Shown here in pieces: positions 50,099-58,755 of a DNA stretch of 64,000 nt. Source of the stretch: Phycisphaeraceae bacterium (GTDB taxonomy: Bacteria > Planctomycetota > Phycisphaerae > Phycisphaerales > UBA1924); NCBI GenBank assembly GCA_020639215.1, contig JACKHA010000005.1, positions 86,048-150,047 on the forward strand, read 5' to 3'. The notes below the pieces were generated by a model. The model worked only from the letters and a program-made list of their open reading frames with translations. It was not told where the DNA came from and did no database searches. The translations under genes and the position numbers were made by a program. The stretch's first letter is position 1. Every line of letters starts with the position of its first letter.

Positions 50099-53020
50099 TC
50101 ACGCCCCGCCCCGGGCGGCTTCGACGCGGGCTCGGGCCCGCTCGTGCGCCGCCGCCATTGGCTCCGGCCAGTCGCTTTCGAGGGTCACCTGCGACAGTTC
50201 CGCCTCGGCGTCGGCAACGCGGCCTCGAACCGCCAGGCACTCGGCCAGCCCGCACCGCAGCATCGAGATCGTTCTCGGGTCCGCTTCGTCGACCGACGCG
50301 AGGATCGCGAGCGCCTCGCGGATCAGCGTCTCGGCCCCGGAAAACAGCGTGCTCTCCGACGCCGGCTCGCCGGCCGGATGCTCCGCCGCCGCCTGTTCGA
50401 GCCGGGCCCGCGCCAGCAGCGCGAGCGAGACGGCCAGCCGCCGGGTGTCCTGCGGCTCCTCAGCTCGTCGCAGCGCCACGACACGCTCGAGCACGCCCTC
50501 GGCATCCGCAAAGTAGTTGCGATCAACCAGCCAAGCCGCCGCCTCGGCCAGGATCGTGGCTGGAGCCTTCTGGAACCCCATCGACTGGCTGCCAACGCCC
50601 GCCGCCCGAGCCAGTTGCACGCGCCGACCAAGTTCCGGGTGCCGCTCGAGCAACGCCCCGACCATCACGATCCCGGACTCGACCCGGATCGTGTCGGTCC
50701 AGTCGAACTCGTGATCCGACCGCTCTCGCGCCTCGACGAACGTCTCAAGCCTGGCGATCGCCCGCTCCTCGTCGCCGGCCTCCGCGTGCAGCCCCGCGAC
50801 CTCGATCCACATCGAAACCGTCGCGCGCGCGAACTCCCCGTCCATCCGCTCGGCCATCTCGATGAGGCGGTCGTAGTTGCTCGCCGCACGCGCCATCTGC
50901 CCCGGCTGCGACAGGTCCGCGAGGATCAGCGAGTTGAGCGCGTAGAACATCGTCAGATCCCCCTCGGGGATCGCCTCGTCGCCGCGCCGCACCGCCTCGA
51001 TCAGCACCGGGACGCACGCCTCCGTCCGCCCGCGGCGTTGCAGGTAGATGCCGAACTCGCCCATCGCCTGGATGGTCCGCCGGTCCATCTCGCCGAACGC
51101 GGCCTCGTGGGCCCGGATCGACTCACGCCACAGGCTCTCGGTCCGCTCCGGCGTCGCCCCCGCCACGTGCGCAATCGTGTGCTTGGTCAGCGCCATCGAC
51201 GCCGCCGCGTACTCCGGCGAATCGGGCCCCGGGCGACGGGCGAACGCCTCCACGACCGCCGCGAAGATCGGCCCCGCCTCGCCCTCGCGCCCCGGCTGCT
51301 CCGCGATGGCCCGGGCCTGCAGCAAACGCGCGTTGGTCACGCGAGGGTCGTCGCCCCCGTGCAGGCGCTCGAACATCCCCGCGGCCTCAACGATCGCCGC
51401 TTCCGCCGACCTCGCATCGCCCGACAGCTGGCGCGCCGAGGCCCAACCCAGCAGCGCGCTGGCGATCACCGCGTGGTCCCCGCCGAACAGCGCACGCCCA
51501 CGCGAGAGCACCTCCTCCAACGGCAGGGCCTCGGCCCCGCTCCCGCCGCCGCGCGTCGCCGACACCGCTTCCTGCAGGTACTCGCCCACCGCCCGGTTCC
51601 GATCCGCCTCACGCCGCGCCCGCTCCAAAGCCGCCTGTGTCTCACCGCGAGCCGTCTCTGCCTGACGCTGGGCCGCCTGGGCGGCGTCGCGCCCGCGCTG
51701 GGCCTCGAGCAGCCCGTACACCACGCCCACGAACGACACCGCGAACGCCGCCGCACCGATCGCCGTCGGCATCAGCCACAAACGGTTCCGCTTCACGAAC
51801 TTCCGCACCCGGTACGCCGTGCTCGGCGGCCCGGCCTCGACCGGCTTGTCCTCCAGGTACCGCTGCACGTCGCCCGCCAGCGCCGTCGCGGTCTCGTACC
51901 GCCGCGTCCGGTCCTTCTCGATCGCCCGCATGACGATCCAGTCCAGATCGCCCTTGAGCAGCCTCCCAAGCCCGGCCGGGTCCGTCCGGCGCAGCCGCGC
52001 CACGTCCGCCAGCGTCGAGCCCCCGCCCGACCCCGGCGCGACCCGCGCCCCCGTCGCCGCCCCAGTCGCCATCGTGTCCAGCCTCGTGCTGGGGCGCGGC
52101 GGCTCGGTCTCACGGATCAGACGCTGGATCTTGTCCAGCGGCTGGTTCCGCAGTGTCTGGGCGTCGAACGGCGTCGTGCCCGTGAGCAGCTCGTACAGCA
52201 GCACGCCCAGCGAGTAGATATCGCTCCGCGTGTCCACGTCCAGCCCGGACATCTCCGCCTGCTCCGGGCTCATGTACTCCGGCGTGCCGATGAACTGGCG
52301 GAACTCGGTGAACAGCGTCTTGTCCGTCAGGCGCTGGCTCGTCGCCTTGGCGATGCCGAAGTCGATCACCTTTGGCACCGGCCGCCCGTCGTGCAGCGTC
52401 ACGAGCACGTTGGTCGGCTTGATGTCCCGGTGGATCACGCCCTTCTGGTGGGCGTGCTGCACCGCGTGGCACACCTGCATGAACAGGTCCAGCCGCTCGC
52501 GCGTCGTGACCTTGTTCGTGTCGCAGTATTCCGTGATCGGCACGCCGCGCACCAGCTCCATCACGAAGTACGGCCGCCCCGTCTCGGTCGCCCCGGCGTC
52601 GAGCACCTTGGCGATGTTGGGGTGGTCCATCATCGCCAGGGCCTGGCGCTCGGCCTCGAATCTCGCGATCACCTGGCGTGTGTCCATCCCCAGCTTGATG
52701 ATCTTGAGCGCCACCTTCCGCCGGACCGGGCGCTCCTGCTCGGCCATGTACACCGCGCCGAATCCGCCCTCGCCGATCAGCTGCAGCAGCTTGTACGCCC
52801 CGATGACCGTCCCGGCCCCCTCGCCGCCGCGCTCGGGCGCGACAACCGTCGGCGCGCCCAGGAACTCCTCCGTCCCGTGTGAATCCAGCAGCGACTCGAC
52901 CTCGCCCCGCAGGGCCGCGTCCCCGTCGCACAGCCGATCCAGCGCGGCCTCACGCTCCGCCGCGGGCAACTCGTGCACCTCATCGAACACACGCCGGATG
53001 TCGTCGAGTCGCTTGGCCAT
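50099..53020 (-). CDS. Membrane Ser/Thr protein kinase with large C-terminal helical-repeat domain
   Basis: A 973-residue Hanks-type kinase. Domain order: acidic N terminus, kinase domain (about 77-370; VALKIIKLG with Lys about 106, VIHRDIKPTNVLV with Asp about 199, VIDFGIAKA, GTPEYMSPEQAEM), one membrane helix near 410-435, then about 500 residues of helical repeats of TPR type that are probably periplasmic. This is the pattern of planctomycete kinases encoded beside an ECF sigma factor, which lies just upstream on the same strand. The ATG at 53020 is chosen because MAKRLDDIRRVFDEVHELP is the usual family start. The open frame upstream is translated from repeat copy E. Confidence 0.93.
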   Translation of the reverse strand: MAKRLDDIRRVFDEVHELPAAEREAALDRLCDGDAALRGEVESLLDSHGTEEFLGAPTVVAPERGGEGAGTVIGAYKLLQLIGEGGFGAVYMAEQERPVRRKVALKIIKLGMDTRQVIARFEAERQALAMMDHPNIAKVLDAGATETGRPYFVMELVRGVPITEYCDTNKVTTRERLDLFMQVCHAVQHAHQKGVIHRDIKPTNVLVTLHDGRPVPKVIDFGIAKATSQRLTDKTLFTEFRQFIGTPEYMSPEQAEMSGLDVDTRSDIYSLGVLLYELLTGTTPFDAQTLRNQPLDKIQRLIRETEPPRPSTRLDTMATGAATGARVAPGSGGGSTLADVARLRRTDPAGLGRLLKGDLDWIVMRAIEKDRTRRYETATALAGDVQRYLEDKPVEAGPPSTAYRVRKFVKRNRLWLMPTAIGAAAFAVSFVGVVYGLLEAQRGRDAAQAAQRQAETARGETQAALERARREADRNRAVGEYLQEAVSATRGGGSGAEALPLEEVLSRGRALFGGDHAVIASALLGWASARQLSGDARSAEAAIVEAAGMFERLHGGDDPRVTNARLLQARAIAEQPGREGEAGPIFAAVVEAFARRPGPDSPEYAAASMALTKHTIAHVAGATPERTESLWRESIRAHEAAFGEMDRRTIQAMGEFGIYLQRRGRTEACVPVLIEAVRRGDEAIPEGDLTMFYALNSLILADLSQPGQMARAASNYDRLIEMAERMDGEFARATVSMWIEVAGLHAEAGDEERAIARLETFVEARERSDHEFDWTDTIRVESGIVMVGALLERHPELGRRVQLARAAGVGSQSMGFQKAPATILAEAAAWLVDRNYFADAEGVLERVVALRRAEEPQDTRRLAVSLALLARARLEQAAAEHPAGEPASESTLFSGAETLIREALAILASVDEADPRTISMLRCGLAECLAVRGRVADAEAELSQVTLESDWPEPMAAAHERARARVEAARGGA

Positions 53021-53034
53021 TCGAGTTCCAGTAT

Positions 53035-53166
53035 CACCACGGAGACACGGAGGCACGGAGAGAAGCAAGGCACCCGTTCAGAGCCCCGCACGCCTCGACC
53101 ACGATCACCGCTCCTCCCCACCCCGCTCCATGGCTCCCTCCGTGTCTCCGTGTCTCCGCGGTTCAC
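53035..53166. repeat. CGCGGAGG-family inverted repeat, copy E
   Basis: Arms of about 30 nt (53031-53062 and 53134-53166), made of CACGGAGA/TCTCCGTG units, flank 71 nt. The right arm lies inside the 3' end of the ECF sigma factor gene and the left arm ends 11 nt before the kinase start. Confidence 0.8.
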
Positions 53167-53758
53167 CTTCTTCAAGTTCCCGATGCAGCCACGCCCGCGC
53201 GAACGCCCAGTCCCGCTTGACCGTCCGCTCCGACACGCCCAGCGCCGCGGCCGTCTCCTCCACGCTCAGCCCCGCGTAGAACCGCAGCCGCACGATCTCT
53301 GCCAGCCGCTCGTCCTCACCCCTCAGGCGCTCGATCGCCCCATCAAGGGCCATGATCTCCCCCGCGTCGGCCTCCGTCGCCAGATCGACCACGCTCAGCG
53401 GCACCCGCTGGCGACCCCCGCCACGCTTGACCCGCCCCCTCGCCCGCGCGTGCTCGATCAGGATCCGGCGCATGGCCTCCGCGGCCGCGGCGTAGAAGTG
53501 CCCCCGCCCATCCCACTTCACATGCTCATCGCCAACCAGGCGCGCATACGCCTCGTGCACGAGCGCCGTCGCCGTCAGCGTGTGGGCCGTCCGCTCCTGG
53601 GCCATCCGCTGCTGGGCCGCTCGGCGCAACTGCTCGTACACCAGCGGCAGCAACTCGTCCGACGACGCTTGCTTCCCGCTGGCCAGATCGCCGAGCAGGC
53701 GCGTGACCCGAGCGCTGTCGCCCGAATCCGCCCGCCCGATGGCCCCGTCCTCGCCCAC
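53105..53758 (-). CDS. ECF-type RNA polymerase sigma factor (TIGR02999-like)
   Basis: A 217-residue sigma factor. The region 2 sequence ELLPLVYEQLRRAAQQRM and TLTATALVHEAYARLV is the signature of the planctomycete/acidobacterial ECF group (TIGR02999). Region 4 is ERLAEIVRLRFYAGLSVEETAAALGVSERTVKRDW. GTG at 53758 is chosen because GGAGG lies 6 nt upstream; an ATG at 53809 would add an Arg-rich extension. The last roughly 24 residues (EEGEPRRHGDTEGAMERGGEER) are encoded by repeat copy E. It is directly upstream of the kinase, which may phosphorylate it or a partner. Confidence 0.92.
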   Translation of the reverse strand: MGEDGAIGRADSGDSARVTRLLGDLASGKQASSDELLPLVYEQLRRAAQQRMAQERTAHTLTATALVHEAYARLVGDEHVKWDGRGHFYAAAAEAMRRILIEHARARGRVKRGGGRQRVPLSVVDLATEADAGEIMALDGAIERLRGEDERLAEIVRLRFYAGLSVEETAAALGVSERTVKRDWAFARAWLHRELEEGEPRRHGDTEGAMERGGEER

Positions 53759-53824
53759 GCGCAACCTCCGCAGGCGGGATGCTACCCGGCGACGCCCCGC
53801 GACGCCCAACGCCCTGCTTCTCGT

Positions 53825-55324
53825 CTACGCCATCCGCACCCACTTGATCAGCGTCGCCAGGTTTGGCGGCTTGCCGTACATCAGCAGCCCCACCCGGAAC
53901 ACCTTGGCCGCGAACCACAGGAACCCGTAGCACGCCACCGCGTTGATCGCCACCGCCAACAGCGGCTGCCACATCGCCGGCGGGTCCGACGAGGTCATCC
54001 GGATCATCATCACGAACGGGCTGATCGGCGGCACGAACGACAGCACCTGGGCCCACACCGCGTTGGGATCACGCGACAGCGGCAGCCACAGGAAGTACGG
54101 GATCATCACCGCCATCATGATCGGCCCCTGCAGCGACTGGGCCTCGCGAAGCTCGTTCACCGCCGCACCGACCGACGCCGTCATCGACGCCATCATCGTG
54201 TACGTCAGCAGGAAGAACGCGACCAGGAACGCGACCTGCACCGGGCTGACCAGGTCCGCCAGCGCGAACGCCGCCAGCGCCCCGAACCCCAGCCCGCCGT
54301 AGATCAGCAGGATCACCCCGCCCACCAGCATCTGCCCCAGCACCTTGCCCGTCATCAGCTGCATCGGCGACACCGCCGACAGCAACACCTCCACCACGCG
54401 GCTCGACTTCTCCTCGATCGTCGTCGTCAGCAGGTACTGCGAACCGATCATCACCGACAGCATCAGCAGGATCATGAACCCCAGCGGCAGCATCATCGCC
54501 AGGCCCGACGCCGAACTCCGCTCGCCCTCCTGCGTCACCTCGCGAACCGCCGGGCGCCGCACCGTCGTGAGCGCCTCGAGCCACGCGGGGTCCTGGCCGT
54601 ACGCGGCATACCTCGCCTCGCGGATCGCCCCGCGCACGCCGTCGCGGATCTCGTCCACGATCCGGTCGTCCATCCGGGGGCGATGGAACAGCGAGAACGT
54701 GCCGAACTGCTCCTGCCCCTCGCCCCGCCGGACCGCGTCGGCGTCGATCACGACCAGCGCCAACAACTGCGACGATGCAGACTCGCCCTCGCCCGGCGAC
54801 TCCCACAGGCGCTGCTTCTGGGCCTCCTCGTCCGCCGACGCCGGGTCGAGCACCAGGGGCGTGAACTCGGGGATCTTGTCGGACAGCCCTTGCACGCGGT
54901 CGGCCATCCGCATCGCCTGCTGGAGCGACCGCGCGCCGTCGCCGCCGGGGCTCGTGCCGGGCACACCATCGGTCGCATCCTCCGTGCCAGCGCCCGCCCC
55001 GTCGCCCCCGTCCTGGCCTTCCAGAAGCTCCTGCCCCTCACCAGCCAGCGCGGCCTCCTGGATCCGCCCCACCTCATCGCCCCGCCGGGCCGAGATCGCT
55101 TCGGGCGTCAGGCTCTCGATCACGCCGTCCGCCGCCGCCCCGGACCGATCGATGATCGCGACCGTGCCAACGACCTTCGGCGCCTCGGCCGCCATCGTCA
55201 GGCGGATGATCAGCGGGATGGCCAGGAAGCACACGCCGGGGATCACGAACGCCCCGATGATGAACGCCTTGGTCATCGCGGTGGACATGAACTCGCGCTT
55301 GGCGATCTGCAGGATCCGGTTCAC
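53825..55324 (-). CDS. ABC-2 type exporter permease (NatB-like)
   Basis: A 499-residue integral membrane protein. It starts MNRILQIAKREFMSTAMTKA, the usual ABC-2 permease opening, followed by one helix, a large external domain (about 60-270, with a Gly/Asp-rich segment) and then five or six helices. The later part has EEKSSRVVEVLLSAVSPMQLMTGKVLG, typical of NatB/YhaP exporters. It partners the ATPase encoded just upstream, whose stop overlaps this start by ATGA. The substrate is unknown. Confidence 0.9.
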   Translation of the reverse strand: MNRILQIAKREFMSTAMTKAFIIGAFVIPGVCFLAIPLIIRLTMAAEAPKVVGTVAIIDRSGAAADGVIESLTPEAISARRGDEVGRIQEAALAGEGQELLEGQDGGDGAGAGTEDATDGVPGTSPGGDGARSLQQAMRMADRVQGLSDKIPEFTPLVLDPASADEEAQKQRLWESPGEGESASSQLLALVVIDADAVRRGEGQEQFGTFSLFHRPRMDDRIVDEIRDGVRGAIREARYAAYGQDPAWLEALTTVRRPAVREVTQEGERSSASGLAMMLPLGFMILLMLSVMIGSQYLLTTTIEEKSSRVVEVLLSAVSPMQLMTGKVLGQMLVGGVILLIYGGLGFGALAAFALADLVSPVQVAFLVAFFLLTYTMMASMTASVGAAVNELREAQSLQGPIMMAVMIPYFLWLPLSRDPNAVWAQVLSFVPPISPFVMMIRMTSSDPPAMWQPLLAVAINAVACYGFLWFAAKVFRVGLLMYGKPPNLATLIKWVRMA

Positions 55325-56319
55325 GCCTCACCCCCCTCGGCCCCGACGCCGGCCAGCGCCCCGCCGCCCGCCTCTCGGATCGACGCACGCACCTGCTCGA
55401 CGTTCTCCTCGCCCTGACGCTTGACGATGTCGATGAACAGGTCCTCCAGGCTCGGGCGCAGGATCTCGACCCGCGACATCGCCATCGACCCCGCCACCCG
55501 CCCCATCACCTCCGCGATCGACTCGCCCTCGCGGATCAGCGCCGCCCCGCCCCGCTCCGTGCGCCGCACCGACGCCACACCCTCAACCCCCTCCACCGCC
55601 TCGAACCCCGCCCCCGCGTCCAGCGGCACGAACGCGATCTCCCTCGCCTCATGCTCTCGCTCGATCTGGGCCAGCGGCGCATCGAGCACCTTCCGACCCC
55701 GGCTGATCATCACGATGTGGTCGCACAGCGCCTCGGCCGTGTGCATCACGTGCGTCGAGAAGATCACCGTCCGCCCCGCCTTATGCTGCTCCATCACCAG
55801 GTCACGCAGCAGACGCATGTTCACGGGGTCCAGCCCGCTGAACGGCTCGTCCAGGATCAGCAGTTCCGGCTCGTGGATCACCGATGCGATGAACTGCACC
55901 TTCTGCTGCATGCCCTTCGAGAGTTCCTCGCACTTCTTGGCGTGCACGCCCTCGAGTTCCACCCTCGCCAGCCAGTCGAACACCTTCTGGCGCAGCCCGG
56001 CGCCGCGCACGCCCTTGAGCGCCGCCATGTGCTCGAGGAACGCCAGCACCTTCATCTTCTTGTAGACGCCACGCTCCTCGGGCAGATAGCCGATCCGGTC
56101 CTTGCTCTCGACCGCCGACTTGCGCCCGAGCACCTCGATCCGCCCCGAGTCGGGGAACAGGATCGCCATGATCATCCGGATCGTGGTCGTTTTCCCCGCG
56201 CCGTTGGGCCCGATGAACCCGGTCAGCGAGCCCCGCTCGATCGCCAGGTCCAGCCCCTCGACCGCCGCCTTGCTCCCGAAGGTCTTCCGCACGCCCATCA
56301 GCCTGATCGCATCGTCCAT
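55321..56319 (-). CDS. ABC exporter ATP-binding protein (NatA-like)
   Basis: A 332-residue ABC ATPase. It has FIGPNGAGKTTTIRM (Walker A, about 34-48), the IGYLPEERGVYKKMKV Q-loop typical of the NatA group, LSKGMQQKVQFI (signature) and LLILDEPFSGLDPVN (Walker B). The C-terminal 100 residues contain the usual accessory domain of the DrrA/NatA family. GGAG before the ATG at 56319 is the ribosome binding site. A candidate sRNA or attenuated leader lies upstream, and the stop overlaps the permease start. Confidence 0.93.
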   Translation of the reverse strand: MDDAIRLMGVRKTFGSKAAVEGLDLAIERGSLTGFIGPNGAGKTTTIRMIMAILFPDSGRIEVLGRKSAVESKDRIGYLPEERGVYKKMKVLAFLEHMAALKGVRGAGLRQKVFDWLARVELEGVHAKKCEELSKGMQQKVQFIASVIHEPELLILDEPFSGLDPVNMRLLRDLVMEQHKAGRTVIFSTHVMHTAEALCDHIVMISRGRKVLDAPLAQIEREHEAREIAFVPLDAGAGFEAVEGVEGVASVRRTERGGAALIREGESIAEVMGRVAGSMAMSRVEILRPSLEDLFIDIVKRQGEENVEQVRASIREAGGGALAGVGAEGGEA

Positions 56320-56481
56320 GGCCGCTCCGTCTGGCGGGCCCCGGCCTCGGGGGTGTTCCCCCACGCCGTCCCGGACCCATTGTTGGGGCGTCCCCGACCG
56401 ATCTTGCCCCAATCCCCGATCAGAAGCGCCTCGCCCCCGCTCCCGGGGCCAGCCTGCCTCCCAATGCAGCCTCGCACCGAC

Positions 56482-56519
56482 AAAAAAGCACCGAGGCCCC
56501 GCCCTTGAGCGGAGCCTCG
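56482..56519 (-). terminator. Rho-independent terminator upstream of natA
   Basis: On the minus strand, CGAGGC...GCCTCG with an inner CCGC/GCGG (56492-56519) is followed by GTGC and six T (56482-56487). It lies before natA in natA's own direction. Confidence 0.85.
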
Positions 56520-56602
56520 ATGAAAGGAGGGTGACATATCTCTGACATCCGGGATCGGGAGCGACCCTCGGACGCCTCCCCGGGGGTTTCCCGGTCCGGG
56601 GA
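56482..56602 (-). ncRNA. Candidate small RNA or attenuated leader upstream of natA
   Basis: A sigma70-like promoter on the minus strand (TTGCAG, 16-nt spacer, TATCAT at 56609-56636) predicts a start near 56602. About 120 nt downstream is a strong intrinsic terminator. The transcript has GC hairpins near its 5' end (CCCCGG..CCGGGG) and an unpaired-looking TCACCCTCCTTTCAT resembling the 3' end of 16S rRNA. No known RNA family is recognised. It could be an independent sRNA or a premature-termination leader for natA, 163 nt downstream. Confidence 0.5.
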
Positions 56603-56608
56603 TGCAGC

Positions 56609-56636
56609 ATGATACCGATCTCTTCAACGTCTGCAA
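56609..56636 (-). promoter_or_regulatory. Sigma70-like promoter TTGCAG-N16-TATCAT
   Basis: -35 TTGCAG (56631-56636) and -10 TATCAT (56609-56614) on the minus strand with a 16-nt spacer, one of the best matches in the window. Confidence 0.5.
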
Positions 56637-56712
56637 GCGCGTTGCACGCGAAGATCAGAATCCACCGAGTCACCCCGTGTCCGTCCGGGAGGTTTTTGGG
56701 TTCGATCCCTCC

Positions 56713-56718
56713 TATTCT
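56713..56718 (+). promoter_or_regulatory. Putative -10 element (TATTCT) of leaderless prfA
   Basis: TATTCT ends 6 nt before the prfA ATG, with no Shine-Dalgarno between. Confidence 0.48.
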
Positions 56719-56724
56719 CGTCCG

Positions 56725-57825
56725 ATGGCCGCCCAAGCCGCCGACAACCTGTCGGATCGTGTCCGCGAGCGTCTGGACGCGCTCGCCGAGCGACACCGCG
56801 CGCTGAGCGAGCAGTTGGAGGATCCGGCGGTCCTGAGCGACCATCGGCGGGTCCGGGATCTGTCCATCCAGCGGGCCGGGCTGGCCCCGGCGGCGGAGGG
56901 GTACACCAGGTACCAGGCCCTGCTATCGGAAGCCGCCGAACTCCGGGCCGCCGTCGAGTCGGGCGCCGACCCGGAACTGGCCGAACTGGCCCGCGAGGAG
57001 CTGCCCCGCCTGGAATCCGAGGCCAGCCAGACCATCGCCGGCGTCAAGGCCGCCCTGGTCAACGCCGAGGACCGCGGCGTTGGCTCGGTCATCCTCGAAA
57101 TCCGAGCCGGCACCGGGGGCGACGAGGCCGGCCTGTGGGCCCGCGACCTGTTCGACATGTACCAGAAGTACGCCGCTCGCAAGGGCTGGAGTGTCGAAAC
57201 GCTCGACCTGACCGGCGACGCCAGCCTCGGCGGGATCCGCCACGTCGTGGCGAACATCTCGGGCGAGGGCGTGTGGTCGGAACTGGCCTTCGAGGCGGGG
57301 GTGCACTCGGTCAAGCGGGTCCCCGCGACCGAGGCCGCCGGACGCATCCACACCTCGACCGCAACAGTCGCGGTGCTGCCCGAGCCGGAGGAGGTCCAGG
57401 TCTCGATCGACTGGAGCGAGGTGGATGAGACGGTCACGACCTCCCAGGGCCCCGGCGGGCAGAACGTGAACAAGGTCGCCACGGCCGTGCGCCTGCTGCA
57501 CCGCCCCACCGGCATCGAGGTGCGGATGCAGGAGTCCAAGAGCCAGCAGCAGAACCGCGAGCGGGCCAAACGCCTGCTGCTGGCCCGCCTGTACGAGCTC
57601 GAGCGCCAGAAGGTCCACGCGGCCCGCACCGAGGCCCGCAACAGCCAGATCGGCACGGGCCAGCGGAGCGAGAAAGTCCGCGTGTACCGCTACCAGGACG
57701 GCATCGTCGCCGACGAGCGCCTCGCCGAGAAGTTCCAGTTGCGGGACGTCATCGGCGGGGCCCTGGAGGCCATGATGCGGGCGCTGCTCGAGCAAGAGAC
57801 GACCAGGCGGCTCGAGGCGCTGTGA
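56725..57825 (+). CDS. prfA: Peptide chain release factor 1
   Basis: Recognises UAA and UAG stop codons and triggers peptide release. The 366-residue product has KRVPATEAAGRIHTSTATVAV, containing the PAT tripeptide of RF1 (RF2 has SPF), and SQGPGGQNVNKVATAVRLLH with the universal GGQ. The ATG at 56725 gives a normal RF1 N terminus and follows TATTCT by 6 nt. A longer open frame begins at 56602 but has no homology and would overlap the sRNA promoter. No prmC gene follows directly. Confidence 0.97.
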   Translation: MAAQAADNLSDRVRERLDALAERHRALSEQLEDPAVLSDHRRVRDLSIQRAGLAPAAEGYTRYQALLSEAAELRAAVESGADPELAELAREELPRLESEASQTIAGVKAALVNAEDRGVGSVILEIRAGTGGDEAGLWARDLFDMYQKYAARKGWSVETLDLTGDASLGGIRHVVANISGEGVWSELAFEAGVHSVKRVPATEAAGRIHTSTATVAVLPEPEEVQVSIDWSEVDETVTTSQGPGGQNVNKVATAVRLLHRPTGIEVRMQESKSQQQNRERAKRLLLARLYELERQKVHAARTEARNSQIGTGQRSEKVRVYRYQDGIVADERLAEKFQLRDVIGGALEAMMRALLEQETTRRLEAL

Positions 57826-57852
57826 GCGGGTCGCCGGTACGGCGGACGATGG

Positions 57853-58548
57853 TCACCAGGGCTTGCATCTTCCGGACGGCGTCTCGGTGTTCCACGGCCT
57901 TCGGGGCTCTGGCCGAAGGTCGTGCCGAGTGCGAACGGGCTCCCGAAGTGTGGCATGCCTGTGGCTTTGCACAGGCATGGCGAAGGTGCCACCCGCCCGG
58001 TTGATCGGGCATGCTTGCTCCGAGCAGCAAGCATGCCACACGTCGGACCCGCCCCCGGCGAACGCGACACGCGAGCGAGCGTGCCACGGCCTTGAGGGAT
58101 GCACGGGGCACCCCCGGGTCGAAGTCCGGTACGCCCGGTGGGCGACTCCGAGCGCCGCCCATCGCAGCCCCCGTTTCGTCGCCTCCGGCGGGCGCAGGAC
58201 CGCGTCGGAGGAGGCCAGCAGATCGGCGTCCAATCACAGGAGCAGTCCCGCGAAGGCCAGGCGTGTCGCCCCGTCGGCCTCGCTGAGCAACCGGCGGACA
58301 TGCGACGAGACCCGGAACGACCGATGGGACAGCCGCCGTCGGCCTGCGCCCTGAAGTTTGGCCTTGGGCAGCCACGACGCCACCAGCATGACGGGCTTGG
58401 TCGCCATCGCGGGCCAACGGTATCGCCCGACCCAAGCCCATGTCCGGCCCCGAATCAGGCGGCAAGTTCGACCCCACGCCCAACACCGCACCGCGCGGCT
58501 CGCTCGCGAGACTCTGACGACCTCGGGACTCGGGCGACCAGCCATCAT
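57853..58548 (-). pseudogene. Possible degenerate ORF of unknown type
   Basis: On the minus strand a frame from 58548 runs to a TGA at about 58234-58236 (…GATRLAFAGLLL-stop) and continues in the same frame with LDADLLASSDAVLRPPEATK. This could be one interrupted small protein. No homologue is recognised, and composition is Arg-rich before the stop, so chance is quite possible. Confidence 0.2.
57999..58039 (-). repeat. GCATGCTTGCT palindromic repeat, copy 2
   Basis: The reverse complement matches positions 34903-34943 at 40 of 41 bases. Further flanking similarity includes CCGAAGGTCGTGCC near 57910. Confidence 0.85.
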
Positions 58549-58755
58549 GCGGCGGCAACCTCTGGGCTCGACTCGAGAGCTCGATCACGGTCCGACCCTG
58601 GCGACAGCACCCAAGCCCCGCGATTCCATGCTCCATGAGGCATGGACATCGACGCAGAATCTTGCCAACGACTTATTGTGTTCCCACTGCGGCGACAATC
58701 CACGCCAGTCCATGCCGCCGACGCCGCAGGTAGGGCTCTGATTGCATTCAGTCGG

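Larger units (their letters stand above)
57826..58755. other. 930-nt repeat-rich region without a convincing gene
   Basis: It contains palindromic repeat copy 2 and its flanks (57880-58110) and a stretch (58150-58550) whose minus strand looks like a decayed reading frame. No promoter, tRNA or intact gene is supported. The last 200 nt show nothing recognisable. Confidence 0.5.

Noticed and set aside
56519..56536. AAAGGAGGGTGAC on the plus strand as a ribosome binding site
   Set aside because: No start codon followed by a sizeable frame lies downstream; it is better read as the complement of the anti-Shine-Dalgarno-like segment of the minus-strand RNA.
56602..56724. Upstream extension of prfA
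   Set aside because: The added 41 residues do not resemble RF1 and would overlap the candidate sRNA promoter. The ATG at 56725 fits family length.
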